DNA of 64,000 bases from Cryptomeria japonica (GCF_030272615.1 NC_081408.1:61526114-61590113); one strand, 5' to 3'. Positions 1-12,139 are shown, numbered from the stretch's first letter. Notes: generated by a model from the letters alone, not told the origin. Translations and numbers: made by a program.

Positions 1-356
1 AATAGTTACGGTATTCTAAAAACTCCAAATTGATTGATCATGTCAATTTCACCATTACTCTACTTTTGCTATTGTGCCTTCCTTGTACTTAATGCCTATT
101 TTACATAATTATTGCTTCTCTTAATTATTTTTTTCATTAACTTCTAAAATAATCACACCTAATCTCCCATCTTTATCATTATGACTAAATATTTAAATGG
201 CATACCCACTTTAGTATTCAATGTTACATGTTATATGTACACATGTCATAAATTCCTTATTTTAGTTTCATTTATAATATAATAAATCTTTAAATAGAGA
301 TAATGGATTCAAAAGGAATCTACTCCTACTTATAGAAACATTGGGGAAATATTGGT
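1..356. other. AT-rich flank, no gene
   Basis: AT-rich sequence left of the Copia-1 target duplication. I see no convincing ORF, RNA gene or repeat boundary in it. Confidence 0.5.
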
Positions 357-361
357 AAAAG

Positions 362-814
362 TGTAAGATTTTGCCAAGATCAAGGGCACAATGAAAAGTA
401 TTAAAATAGAGACAAAAGAATGACAAGAACAAATTGTATTCTCATCAATATGAAAATGATCAACTGGATTCATACCAATACAATGAATATAGGTCAACTT
501 ATATAGGAAAGGCCATATGGATGTACGAGCACACAATCATGACATGTGGCTCAATGAGAAACAAGGGTAGGTAAGAAATACTAGGGGTAGGTAGGAGAAA
601 TAATATAATATTCCACAAGAGGTGGATGACCCACTGAATGTGGAGTGTAACAACAAAACAAGACCACAAAAGGTGGCATTTCTCCTACAAGCTCTATCCC
701 TATGTGCACACTTCCCTAAGTGTCTCAAATACAAACTACGAAGAGATGCATTATCCTAAGTTAACTTAAGTAAAGTGTAATAATATCCATATTGAATATT
801 TATTTACACCAACA
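362..814 (-). repeat. Copia-1 3' LTR
   Basis: 453 bp. On the plus strand it begins TGTAAGATTTTGCC and ends ACACCAACA. It matches 6163-6595 but has about 20 extra bases near 563-590, where an AGGGGTAGGTAGGAG-like motif is locally duplicated. Confidence 0.93.
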
Positions 815-824
815 CCCCCCTTAA
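815..824 (-). promoter_or_regulatory. Copia-1 polypurine tract
   Basis: Read on the minus strand, TTAAGGGGGG directly abuts the 3' LTR start. This is the expected position of the plus-strand primer of an LTR retrotransposon. Confidence 0.8.
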
Positions 825-1082
825 GTGCAACTTAGGGGAATGAAGACTTAAGTCAACAATGCAAGATGGGTCCCGGCTACTAGGCCATGATAGATACCCA
901 TGTACAATATGCAAATGCAAGAAAAACTATGCAATGCAATCTCTCACAAATGGGGAAAGGGAGAAAACACAGTGGGAAAAAACTCCCCCCCAAAAGAGAG
1001 ATGAATGTACAAAAGATTCTCAAAGAAGAAGGACAAAACCTCAAAGAGGAAAAAGTCCCCCCCATAAGAGAGGAAGGAGAAG

Positions 1083-4000
1083 TCAGTTGACCCCCCCTAA
1101 TGACACATCTTGCACCCCCAAGAGAGCTCGCAACTGCTGGAACTTACTCTCAGTGAAAGGTTTGGTGAATATGTCAGCAACCTACTCTGCTTTAGGACAA
1201 TACTGCAAATCAATGACCTGCTCCTGAATGAGCTCTCGGATATAGTGCATATGAATCTCAATGTGTTTGGTCCACTGGTACTGGACCGGGTTCTTCGAGA
1301 TTGCAATAGCACTCTGATTGTCGCAATGTAGAACTGTCAGCCGTGGAGTGGTGAACCCAAACTCTGTGAGAATCTGCTGGAGCCAAATGGTCTCAGTCGC
1401 TGCATTAACAGCACCTCGATACTCAGCCTCAGTCGAAGAAAGAGCAATAGCATGCTGCTTCTTTCTTTACCAACAAATGGGGCCTGAACCAAGGTGAAAA
1501 CTATAACCGGAAGTAGACTTACGATCATCAAGATTGCCAGCCCAATCAGAGTCTGTATAACCAACCAAGCGAAGTCTTGTGCCTGCTGCATAGTGAATCC
1601 CATAGTGATGTGTACCCTGGATGTAATGGAGGATGCATTTGGTGGCTTTCCAATGAAGCTCATGTGGTTCCTACATGAAGCGGGAAACCATGCCAACTGC
1701 AAATGAAATATCAGGGCGTGTATGGGTCAAGTAGATGAGACTACACACAAGCTGACAATACAAAGTGGCATCAACTGGTGGAGAACACTGAGCCTCAAGC
1801 TTGACTCCAGAAAGAAAGGGAGTCGATGCAGGCTTACAATTAGTCATATGAAAGCGTGCAAGTAGATCAAGAGCATACTTGGGCTACAATAGTGTAATCC
1901 CGAAAGGTGACTGTGAAATCTCTATCCCAAGAAAGTAGTGCAAAAGACCCAAGTTAGTCATAGAAAATCTATCATGCAAAGCAGATTTGACCCTGCTAAT
2001 GATGGATGCAGTACTCCCTGTAATGATCAAATCATCAACATAGAGCACAAGTATCAAGTGAGAGTCATCCTGTCGCAAAATATAGACATTCGGATTAGAA
2101 TGACACCTGGTGAACCCTACTGAGAGAAGAAAGGAATCCATCTTGGCATACCAAGCCCTGGGGGCCTGCTTGAGGCCATAGAGAGATTTCCTTAGTCTGC
2201 AAAACAAGGAAGTATCCTAGATGAAACCCTGTGGCTGCTCCATATAAATCTCCTCATCAAGATTACCATGTAGAAAAGCACTCTTCACATCCATTTGATG
2301 TACAGCCCAACCATGAGCTGCAGCAATAGCAAGTGTCAAGCGAATGGAGTTCATCTTGGCTACGGGCGCAAAGGTCTCAGTATAATCAACACCTGCAACC
2401 TGAGAGAAACCTTTCGCAACAAGCCGAGCCTTATACTTATCCACACTACCATCCACTGCAAACTTGGTCTGATAGATCTACTTACATCGAACCATCTTTC
2501 TCCCCTTAGGGAGATGGACTAAATCCCATGTGTTGTTCCTCATCAAGGAGCTATACTCTTCCTCCATAGCTTGGTCCCACTCAGGAACCCTTGATGCTTC
2601 CCGAAATGTCTATGGATCGGAAGTAGTAGAAATGAATGCATGTGGAAGATCCTGATGCTATGATCAAGTTCTCTGTGTATCTGAAGGATCCCCAACAAGA
2701 GAACCTACAGACTCAAGTGTCTGTCGAGCCCAACGAGGTCTAGGTGGAGGTGGAGAACAAGGCTCCTCAATTGCAAGTGGACCCTGCAGAGGTGTAACCC
2801 TGTGAGTCGGAGTTGAAGGAGTCTCATCATCTGAATCACTAACATTACTATCCATAATGGAGTAAGGTGGAGGAGGTAGAGAGGCTAAGCTAGGAGAGCT
2901 TTCCTCAAAATGAACACTCCTCTCAATGAACACCTCATGTGTCTCAGGATCCATCAATCTATATGCCTTAACACCCTCAGGATATCCAACAAATATGCAA
3001 GGCCAACTCTGAGGTTCCAATGCCTTGCATTTCTATGGAGGTATGCGAGCCCATGCTGGACACCCAAAGACTCTGAAATGTCTCACAATCGGTTTCCTAC
3101 CAGCCCAAGCTTCAAAAGGAGTAATACCTTGCAAAGCTTTGTGAGGAACCCTCTTCTGGATGTGTGTGGCACAACTGATAGCCTCGGCCCAAAAAGCGGG
3201 ATCAAGAGAATGTGCATGAATCATACAGCTAGCCATTTCTTTAAGAGTTCTATTCTTGCATTCTGCAACTCCATTCTGTTGTGGAGTGTATGCTACAGAA
3301 TATTGAAGATCAATCCCCTCAAATGTACAAAAATCCTCAAGTCTCTTGTTCACATATTCCCTTCCATTATCTGTACGAAGAATCTTCACCACTTTCCCAG
3401 ATTGCTTCTCCACACGAGTTTTGAAGTCTTGAAATCTATCAAATACTTCACTCTTATGAATAAGAAAGTAGACCCAAGTGAAGCAGGAGTAGTCATCAAT
3501 GAAGGTGAGGACATAGTGGGCCTTACTAAATGAAGGTGCTACATCGTTGTGAACAAGTTGAAGAACTTCCAAAGCTCTCCAAGCTTTCCCCTTATCAAAC
3601 TTTTCCCCGGGATGCTTGCCCATGGAACAACTTGAACATACACCCTCTGAAAAATTGATTCAAGGTAGACCTGTGACCATGTCTTTAGTGCTGAGCTGTT
3701 GAAGATAGCGGTAGTTGAGGTGACCAAACCGCTCATGCCATAGCTTACTTTCTGAATTTGAATGAGTAAGCAAGGCCCTAGAAGGTGAACTTGGCACAAA
3801 GTGGGAGAATGAATAAAGCCTTGAGTTGTCATTGACTTGTCCCACTGCTACCAAGGCATCATCATCAAGTTCCTTTACCACAACTGAATCTGGTGTAAAC
3901 TCAACCTTTTTCCCATTCCCATAGTGAGTGATTTGGTAGATAGAGAGAAGGTTGGTAGACAAGTTAGGAACATAGAGAACATTCTCAAATGTTCCATCAT

Positions 4001-5060
4001 CCATGTCAACTGAACCTTTCCCTTCAACCTCTACTTGTGTATCATCACCTATGTAAATGTGAGGTATCTTAGATGGCTCCAATGAAGAAAACTGCTCCTT
4101 TGTAGAACCCATGTGATATGAGGCACCTAAGTCAAGTATCCACTGTTGTGAAGAACTTGTTGTAGCCACAAATGCTTGCCCTTTTCCCTTAGACTGTGAG
4201 GAAGAGGAAGGAGATGAATCCTTCTTTGTGTAGGCAGATGGCAAGTTGATGTTGTTTTTCTTAAGAAGATTAGTTAACTCATCAACTTGCTTTGTGTGGC
4301 ATCGATGCTCATCATGACCATACTTCTTGCAATATGCACAAGTTGGCTTATCCTTCTTAGGTGGTGTCCCCTTCTTGGAAGAGGATGAAAAATCGCCTTG
4401 TGATGGAGAGGATGATTGTCCTTTTTCCTGTTGTGGCTGTGACTTAGATTGCTTCTTCTTCTTGTTGGAATCTTTGCCTTGACTTCCTTGATTCCCTTGA
4501 TTAGCCACCAAAGCCTTGGACTTTGAAGACTTGAGAAACCCCATGTTCAACAACTTAGATTGTTCCAATATCAACATTTCTGTGAAAGCATCAAATGAAG
4601 GCATAACATAGGAACTCCCCACTGTCAAATGATGAGTTTGGAAGCTAGACACAAATGCTACATATTCTGGTGCAAGCTTGTCCAACAAGTTGAATATCAA
4701 CTGAGCATCCTTTTTGTCAATTCCACAATCCTTAAGCTTTGCTCTTAGCTCATTTTCTTTGGTGAAATAATCTTGGATTGTATCAAAACTCTTGGGATCC
4801 AAGTTGGTGAGCTCATTGTCAATCTTATAACCTCTGATTTCATCAACTTGACCATACAATTTCTAAAACATGTCCCAAGCATCTTTGATTGTAGTACACT
4901 TCTCAATATGAAAGATGAGCTCATCTGATACATACTTGCGCAAAGTTCCAAGAGCCATGCAATTCTTAGTGAGCCATTCTAATTGAGCATTAGGATCAGC
5001 CTTAGGATCAGGTGGTGTTTCTATTGTTCCATCTATGTAATGTGTGAGACCTTTTTCCAT
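1083..5060 (-). pseudogene. Copia-1 gag-pol polyprotein, multiple in-frame stops
   Basis: One reading frame of about 1,326 codons runs from the ATG at 5060 to a TGA at 1083-1085. Gag comes first, with a CCHC knuckle (CAYCKKYGHDEHRC, near 4330-4290). Protease follows, as DLGAS where DSGAS is usual. Integrase has its HHCC zinc site near 3750-3625 and DDE-region motifs RTDNGREY and TPQQNGVAE. Reverse transcriptase has MDVKSAFLHG and the YVDD catalytic motif near 2070, and RNase H has STEAEYRG. In-frame stops include those at 4863-4865, 3660-3662, 3033-3035, 2217-2219 and 1884-1886. Several are TAG or TGA, as expected from C-to-T change at CAG or CGA codons. The protease Ser-to-Leu change also fits one C-to-T step. 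It would have encoded the structural protein and the copying and integration enzymes of Copia-1. Confidence 0.92.
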
Positions 5061-6150
5061 TAATTTGCTCCATACTTTAATTTTCCATTATGCATAATTA
5101 TGTGGAGTTAAAGGTGGAAATTTATGAGGACTCATTGCAACAAAAATGAAAGAGCACAAGGAAAGAGAGGCACAATCACACAAGACACCCCACCAAATTC
5201 ACTCAATCAAAGGACTCCCCCAAAAGTGATGATTTGGCACTTTATACTTAGTGCGTGTACAATGGGCCACTTGCAAAAAATGGCAAAGTGGACTTCTGAT
5301 TTCAATTTTACAATTGCCTCAATAAGGCCAAAAAGAAGACTCAAGCTAATAGTGCAAGAGATCTAAACTAAGATCCAAGAAATTTACAAATACCAAATAG
5401 GCCAAATAAGACCAATATCTGAAAGTACAACTTCTACTCAAAATCTCTGAAATCTGATCATAGATTATGAAAGTAGATTAAAAAACATGCACTTTCAAAA
5501 AAAATGGTACCTGAAAAAGAGGTCGTATGAGCTCAAACGAGGCATTTGAAGTTGCGGAACTAAGGATTGGACAAGTACAACTGAGAGAATCTGAAAATTC
5601 TGAAAACCCTGTGCACCAAAATCAAAAAATAACCATACCACTGCGAAGAACATGAAAAATTAGCCCAAATAAAAAAAAAATTGCACGTAAAAAGGAGCAA
5701 AATTGAGCAAGTTATGGGCCTCCAAAGTTGACCCAAAAATCCAAACTGCTCAACGGAGAGGGGTCGAAAAATTTCCAAAGAAAATGTTGACTGGGTGCTG
5801 CCTGTGCGCTGCTGATTGGGTGCTGACTGTGCACTGCTAACTGGGCAGAAGCTAACTGGGTAGAAGTTACGGATCCCAAAATAATTTTCAAAATTTTATT
5901 TTTTTTTTGAAAAAAATCCAAAAATTCCTTACCGTACCGTCCAAATTGGGCAGAAAATTTCCTTCACACCCAAAAATAGATTTTTGCCAAAATAGGTCGA
6001 ATTTATACTCGATTTTTATGGAAACGGCCTCCTGGACATAATGGCGAGGTTGAAAATTCTCCAAGATGCCTCCAAAAAGCATTGTTCCTCAGATCCAAAA
6101 ATAGAAGCCTTCCACGATGTCTCCAAAAACCAATCAATGAAGCCCCAATG
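5061..6150 (-). other. Copia-1 untranslated leader
   Basis: About 1.1 kb lies between the primer site and the gag ATG. I see no conserved coding motif in it. Short phrases around 5800-5860 are repeated (a CTGGGTGCTG / AACTGGG pattern), a small local repeat of unknown use. Confidence 0.6.
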
Positions 6151-6162
6151 GCTCTGATACCA
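6151..6162 (-). promoter_or_regulatory. Copia-1 primer-binding site (initiator Met tRNA)
   Basis: On the minus strand TGGTATCAGAGC directly follows the 5' LTR. It is the sequence complementary to the 3' end of initiator Met tRNA used by most plant LTR elements. Confidence 0.92.
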
Positions 6163-6595
6163 TGTGATATTTTGCCAAGATCAAGGGCACAATGAAAAGT
6201 ATTAAAATAGAGACAAAAGAATGACAAGAACAAACTGTATTCTCATCAATATGAAAATGATCAACCGGATTCATACCAATACAATGAATATAGGTTTGCT
6301 TATATAGGCAAGGCCATATAGATGTACGAGCACATAATCATGACATGTGGCTCAATGAGAAAAAAGGGTAGGTAGGAGAAATAATATAATATTCCACAAG
6401 AGGTGGATGACCCACTGAATGTGGAGTGTAACAACAAAACAAGACCACAAAAGGTGGAATTTCTCCTACAAGCTCTATCCCTATGTGCACACTTCCCTAA
6501 ATGTCTCAAATCCAAACTACGAAGAGATGCATTATCCTAAGTTAACTTCAGTAAAGTGTAATAATATCCATAATGAATATTTATTTACACCAACA
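6163..6595 (-). repeat. Copia-1 5' LTR
   Basis: 433 bp. On the plus strand it begins TGTGATATTTTGCC and ends ACACCAACA, followed by the AAAAG target copy. It would contain the element promoter, but I cannot place the start site. Confidence 0.93.
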
Positions 6596-6600
6596 AAAAG

Positions 6601-7102
6601 GAATAACATGTAATTTCCTTTAGTTAATTCTTAGTTCTTAGTTTTTATGAAACATAGTAAACTAATTCCTAGTAGTTTTTATAGTTCGTCTCACTTTTGA
6701 TGTACTCTTTTTTTAGTAATTTAAATGAATTTTAATATAGTAGGGTCAAGGCCTCAACATATGGGTGTCTAGGATCCTCATTTTCCTTTTTGTAGTTAGA
6801 TGGAATCTTCCAAACATTTCTTGAAGTTCATCACGCTCAACAAAATTGGAAATGGATTCATGACTTCTTTCCACATTTTATATCAAAACCTTCCTCCTAG
6901 AAAATGGCTCTTCTAGAGGATTGGATTCATAGTCCCAATAAATATAATTAGATCTAGAATGCTTTCAAGGTGAACATTTTTTCAGCATTTAAAAATATAA
7001 AAAATTCTAATATTTTTTCTAATTGTATTATTCATTAGAATGTTTCATTTTATTTCAAAGATATCATTTGTGTTCGCAAGAGACATTGTACAGGTCATCC
7101 AA
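6601..7102. other. AT-rich spacer, nothing recognised
   Basis: Sequence between Copia-1 and the copy C LTR. No gene or repeat was recognised. Confidence 0.4.
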
Positions 7103-8201
7103 TGTTTTCATTGATGGCAACTAATGCTAATGCACCCATCTGCATAGCTTAGTTTGTCCATATAGGAAGAGTGCTTCATTTTGGTTAAGACCAATAGGCT
7201 TGGAAACAGAGTATTTGACAGAGAATAGGTTTATCGATCCATACTTCAATACATGTTTATATCTTGTATTGTGGATCTCAAGGAAGCATTATGGATGTGT
7301 TATCTACCATATTATAGAATCTTAGCCTTCGGTGTTTATTCTTGAGTGAGTTGGAAGATCCAATGCACATGTTTTTAGGATGAATAGTGTGGTATGACCA
7401 ACATGTGTGAGAAATCATTGTGCGGATTATGTGGATTGATTTTGGTGATCATTTCTATGTTTGAGGATGTTTAGCTGACATATGGGTAGTGTGTGGACAA
7501 ATTTTTTTGGTCCGCATATGCATTGGAGATCGGATGAGCCAACTTTGTATGGGCATTTCATCATTTGTATAGTATTATTGAAGCCGACATGTAGAATATC
7601 TAATTTGATGTTGCGGATATAAAAGATTGATAGATATGACCATTTTATGTATCGATGGATGTGTGGAAAGTGTTAGTGATTGATTGTGCATAGTTTCACA
7701 TGTGCAAGTGAAGGATTTCTACTCTGAAATATTGAAGAACAACAGATCGGAGCAATGTAGTAGAGCAGTGTGAGATCAAGAGTTTTGTGCTTAATCAGAA
7801 CTGTACTTTGGCATTTGTAGATGCTTTTTTTCAGTTTAGGCATTCCAATTATCTTTTGTAAAATATTTTGTAAGGTAGTAAGCCTTCTGAGGTTGTTGCC
7901 TTCTTTCTTTTGAGCAATGAGCTTTAGATAATATGTTTGAATGCATGTGCATTCCCAATGAAATATTTTTATACTTCTAACAGAGTATATTTATATTGTG
8001 GGTCTCATTCCCATTGTGGTTTTTCCCTTAACCAGGTTTTCCACATATAAAATCTGGTGTTATGGTGTTGTTGCTAATTACTTTTTGTTTCTCCATCTTT
8101 CTTTTGATCATTTGCATTAAGTGGATAAAAGAACAAGTTAATAAGGTTAAAAATTGCAGAACATTAATTCACCCCCCTCTCAATGTTCCTTGATTCTAAC
8201 A
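7103..8201 (+). repeat. Copy C 5' LTR
   Basis: The right end is firm: CACCCCCCTCTCAATGTTCC, then TTGATTCTAACA, then the primer site. The left end (TGTTTTCATTGATGGCAA at 7103) is chosen by resemblance to other LTRs of this type, which start TGTTG and soon read CATTGATG. The LTR carries the motif GTGGTTTTTCCCTTAACCAG and GTTTTCCACAT near 8020-8050, which the LTRs of A, B and the 13.5-kb fragment share. No second LTR of this copy was found to confirm the start. Confidence 0.6.
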
Positions 8202-8202
8202 A

Positions 8203-8216
8203 TTGGTATCAAAGCC
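8203..8216 (+). promoter_or_regulatory. Copy C primer-binding site
   Basis: TTGGTATCAAAGCC follows the LTR by one or two bases. It is a variant of the initiator Met tRNA complement. Confidence 0.8.
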
Positions 8217-8269
8217 TAGTTCCTTGGATGAAACCTAACAGCTTGAGGAGTATCTAGGAAGGTGAATCA

Positions 8270-9360
8270 ATGGATTTTGGTAGTCTTCAACATCATCTTA
8301 TTGTGTCATTTGAGGATCTTGATCAATCCCAAGCTAAGGTTTGGCAGATGAAAGCAAATCTTAAGGATGCTGAAAACTTCGTCTAGTCATTGAAAGATTA
8401 GATGAACAAATCAGGAGAGAAAAGAAAGGAACTTGTTGATAATATAAAGGAGAAAGAAAGCTAAAGCATTGATGAGCAAGCCTTAAAGGAAAAAACAGAA
8501 GAGTGTGAGCAACTTGCTTGAGAGAATGCAACCCTAAAAAATGAGATGGAATCTATAGTGATGAAATTGACCAAGGAGATTGAGGAAAGAAAGAAGAATG
8601 AAGAGAATCTTAATCAGTCCTTGAAAGAAAGATATGATGAATGCAACAGACTTGGTTGTGAGAATGGTCAACTAGAGCATGAATTGCATGAAACCAAAGA
8701 AGAAGTTGGAAATAAAATTCTTCTTCTTAGGTATGATCTTGAAGCTACAAATGTATACAAGGAGAAGTTCAGAATCAACTCAACCAAGTTTCATGAAATA
8801 CTTAAAAGTGAGAAGGATGTTGATGACAAAAGAGTTCTTGGATTTGAGAAAGGTCAAATCTCTATATCTAGTCAAAGCAATCCTAAGTCTCAACATGAGA
8901 GGAGAAAAGCTAAAAGGTCTCTGGTAAGGTAGCCTAATGCTCATAAGTTCAATGGTAACTATTTTTCTTGCAATAAATTTGGTCATATGGCTAGTCAATG
9001 CAGAAATAAAATAAATTAGAATGGTCCATCTTTCTCCAGTCAATGTTTTAAATGCAACAAGTATGGACATAGGTCAAATGGATGCAAAGTATGATGAATA
9101 TACTTCCAAATAGAAGGAATATTAGATGTTATGCATGGGGTAGATCTAGAAATATTGCTAATCAATGCAGATCAAGAGGAAACCAAGGGAACTTTAGGCC
9201 TAGACAAGGAAATGTGGTGTGCTACAATTCTAACAAATTTAATCACATTGCAAGATTTTGTAGAAGTAGAAATGTGAATAGAAATGGTCCAATAGACAAG
9301 AAAAAGAATATGTGGGTAGATGCAAAAGGGAAATATAAAGTGGAGGAGATCAGAGATTAG
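8270..9360 (+). pseudogene. Copy C gag: coiled coil plus zinc knuckles
   Basis: The frame opens at the ATG at 8270 and has several stops before 8546. From 8546 to 8932 it reads as a Glu/Lys-rich, heptad-like helix. Four zinc-knuckle units follow. The second is a perfect C-x2-C-x4-H-x4-C (CFKCNKYGHRSNGC); the others have lost a Cys or His (for example FSCNKFGHMASQC and CYNSNKFNHIARFC). A frameshift near 9070 separates knuckles two and three. The same order of coiled coil then knuckles is seen in copy B at 37432-38709. It would have been the nucleocapsid-type structural protein that packages element RNA. Stops and the frameshift make it non-functional. Confidence 0.8.
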
Positions 9361-9880
9361 ATGAAGAAGACATGGGTTAAGAAGAGTGACTCAGATGCTA
9401 GAAACGGGTCCGCACTTGATTCTAGTGCTACAAATTCCTTTGGGAATTAGATTGAGGCATCTTGCCTAAGGAGAGTCTTCATGCAAATATTTTCTCCCCT
9501 ACTAGATGTTGGTACTAGAATATCAGTAGATTTTTAGAAGATGTATTATGGTGGTGCAGATGTTTTTGAAGGATTCCAAGAAGAGTTTGAAAAAAATGAA
9601 GAGCTGCAGAAGATTTCTTGAAGAACTATCTGTGTATGTAGGCTATCTGAAATTATTAGGGCAAAGTGAATTTATTACACCTAAAAGTTAGGTGTATGAA
9701 AGATAAAAAGTGACTTAATCACTTAATTTCTCACTTTGCGTTCAAAGAAAAGAAGAGAAGAGGGCTCTACAAGAATAATTTTTAGAGATCAAGCCTGAAA
9801 AAGATTTGTCGCGCGAATTTCCTAATCTGGTGGTCAATGTATTTTTCACTAAAACTTTTTTTAAGTTTAAAATTTATGTA
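9361..9880 (+). other. Copy C spacer between gag and ORF2
   Basis: About 0.5 kb with no ORF. In copy B the matching spacer is 37007-37431. I cannot tell a second promoter, splice site or frameshift signal that would express ORF2. Confidence 0.4.
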
Positions 9881-10517
9881 ATGGTTGCCTCTGAAACTGC
9901 AACCCCACTAATCATAGACATCACTGAGAGAGTTCAGCCAAATTTTAAGAAGCACCCATTTATTTCCATGGAAGATGATTCGAAGAATGTATTTTCACCG
10001 ATTCCATACGGTGTTTTGCATATTAAGAATATTAGGGTTTACACACATTGCAACATCAAGGAGTTGGGAAGCTCCCATCTATTGAATCTTTACAACAAGC
10101 AGTTGATTGATAGAAATTTCAAGCTAAAACTGGAATTCCAAGTGTGGGAGGATAGGGTTTTGCGCAGTTTGCCAAATTTCTGATGTTCAATGAACAAGAA
10201 TGGCTCCAATATGTTATTAGCAGAGTGTATGATGAGTTCATGTGGTTAAATAAGCCTTTCAAGATCACAAAGAATGATATTAGAGTTGTTACTGGTTTGT
10301 ATTCATCTAGAGAGCTTCCATCATTGAAGTCAATAAAGAACCAAATTGTCATAGACACAACCAATTCGAGGTTCAACAAAAGAGCCATGATAATCAATGA
10401 CATTTTGGAGTATGATGTCAAAACTTCCTCAATGGTGATTGGATATAATATATACTACTCTAGTAGAGAGTTTATTCAGAACCGCCATATATGTTGCCTA
10501 TGAGATAATCTAGGAGA
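9881..10517 (+). pseudogene. Copy C ORF2, N-terminal part
   Basis: It starts MVASETATP at 9881, in the same place and style as MASASHTSS of copy B. Homology with A and B is visible across about 210 residues: EWLQYVISRVYDEF matches the DDHIRIILSRVHGDK region, the block ending PSLKSIKN matches PTLRKVTK, and SSMVIGYNIYYSSR matches ACMVIGYRLFYASR. A stop/frameshift at 10181-10184 and another near 10470 break the frame. The last recognisable residues (AIYVAYEII) match the A sequence AAVNASYKMI. The function of the protein is not recognised. Confidence 0.72.
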
Positions 10518-10525
10518 ATAAGAAG

Positions 10526-11791
10526 TGAAGAGGGGGAAAATGTGCAAGGGAGGATTGGATAGTTAGTATTCAAATAGAGCATTCAAACACATAAAATACA
10601 CAAAAACATAAAAACACAAAATGACTATTTATACCTTGCAAATCTATACCTTCTCCTTCGCATTGAGCCTTTGATGAAGCCAAAGATGTGCCCCTCCTTG
10701 ACTTGATTGGATTGGATCCCTTGTTGAATGTGGATGGCTCTCCAAGATTGTGCACAAGATGATAGATGGAATGGATGAGATATTTGGCTAAGTGAAGTAT
10801 AAATGGAAATTTGAGTAGAGTTTGGGTGCTATGGATGATTTCTTAGACTTAATTAGATAGCATAAACTTAGCTACCTTGGAGATGTGAAATAAGGGGATG
10901 GATTCCTCAATTTATAGGAGAAGAGGAGAAGAAATGGAGGGCTAGGATTGATCCAAGATGAAGGGTCAGGATTGCATGTGAGCCCACACATGACCCAAGA
11001 GGAGATGATAAGACAAGTGTGGAGACCAAGAGATATGCCATAAAGGCCTTTCTTGTCTCCACACTCCTCAAGGTTCATTGGGAAGACTCCCCAATGTACC
11101 TAGGGAAGAGAAAGGAATAAAATATTCCTTGAGAGATGGGGATGTGGTATTAAAAATTCCTCAAAAAGGATAATCATAGGGATTGGAGGAATAAAGAGGA
11201 ATTAAAAATTCCTTGGAGGAGGAGATGCCTAGAGGAATGTGAGATTTTGAAAATCTCACATTCACCTAGGAAAAGAGCATTTAAGGAAGGTGGTTGGATG
11301 GAAGAGACAATGAGTTGACTTTGTGGCTAATCATGATGATTAGCCACTAGCAACTCATTAGGAGAGGGATTAAAAGAATGATTAGCTGGGATTAGGACAA
11401 ATGGGATTTTAGGAGGATTTGATTAGGAGAGAGAATGAGTGGAGGGAATTAAAAATTAGAAGAATAATGATAAGTGAGATTAGGGGGCTTCTAGAAGAAT
11501 TCATTAGGTCAATGATGGATTAGGAAAAAGGTGATTTGTAGGAATCACCTAGATTAATTAATTAATTGAAATTAATTAATTAAAAGGAGGAATTTGGAGA
11601 TAATTGATTTTAGGGATTTTAGAAGAATGAAAGTAGATTGATTTATTAAATAAATCAATCAATAGACTATAGTGACAACATTAATTATATTTAATTAATA
11701 TTGAGAAGGAATAGGAATTGACACAATTAATAAATTAATTATGCAAGGAATTTAAATAAATTAATTAAAATAATTAATTTAAGTGTCTACA
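10526..11791 (-). repeat. LTR E: 3' LTR of a minus-strand, probably Tat-type Ty3/gypsy element
   Basis: On the minus strand it starts TGTAGACACTTAAATT directly after a purine tract and ends near 10526 with CA. It is purine-rich and AT-rich, with TTAATTAA runs. It interrupts copy C ORF2. The outer boundary at 10526 is inferred from where ORF2 homology stops and a TG appears, because no second LTR was found. Confidence 0.6.
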
Positions 11792-11806
11792 TTTTGCCCC
11801 TCTTTT
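11792..11806 (-). promoter_or_regulatory. Polypurine tract of element E
   Basis: On the minus strand AAAAGAGGGGCAAAA runs directly into the LTR start. This fixes the element's orientation as minus. Confidence 0.7.
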
Positions 11807-12139
11807 ACATAGTGGAAAATTTGGCGATGGGTAAAAGATAGAAGAAAAAAAATGCCCCAGCGTAAAACATGGGTGGTGTATGCCCCCTTGAGAATTTTTT
11901 TGGATTTTTTTAGAAAACTGACAGAAAATTCTTGAAAAGAAGAAGAAAGAAGGAGTGACAAATGAATGAGAAAGAAAGATAGAGGGGATTGAGGAAATAG
12001 AATAGGAGATAGAAGGAGGGAGAATACGAAGAGATTGGGCCCACAAGGTGGTCCATATAAGCCACACAAGGCCCAATGAAGGGTCATTGTTACACATAAG
12101 CATTGGAGCATCCTAGAGCCTAGAAGAAGAGAAGGAGAG

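Larger units (their letters stand above)
362..6595 (-). mobile_element. Copia-1: complete, inactivated Ty1/copia retrotransposon
   Basis: All structural parts are present on the minus strand: 5' LTR (6163-6595), initiator-Met tRNA primer site, leader, gag-pol in one frame, purine tract and 3' LTR (362-814). Both LTRs begin TG and end CA. The 5-bp target duplication AAAAG lies at 357-361 and 6596-6600. Pol order is integrase, reverse transcriptase, RNase H, which defines Ty1/copia. The polyprotein has about eight in-frame stops but few or no frameshifts, so the element is dead, mostly by point mutation. The LTRs are similar by eye (roughly 95%) apart from a 20-bp length difference, which suggests a moderate age. 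Confidence 0.95.
7103..10525 (+). mobile_element. Copy C: 5' part of a non-autonomous Sirevirus-like element
   Basis: Plus-strand order is LTR, primer site (8203-8216), gag pseudogene and the start of ORF2. Both gag and ORF2 align with copy B (20083-39902), and ORF2 also aligns with copy A. Homology to ORF2 stops near 10517, where a minus-strand LTR (10526-11791) begins, so the 3' half is displaced or lost. It is much more diverged from A and B than they are from each other, so it is an older or different subfamily member. No pol motif lies between gag and ORF2. Confidence 0.7.

Noticed and set aside
2910-3533. Plus-strand 207-codon ORF
   Set aside because: Antisense to Copia-1 integrase, no domain.
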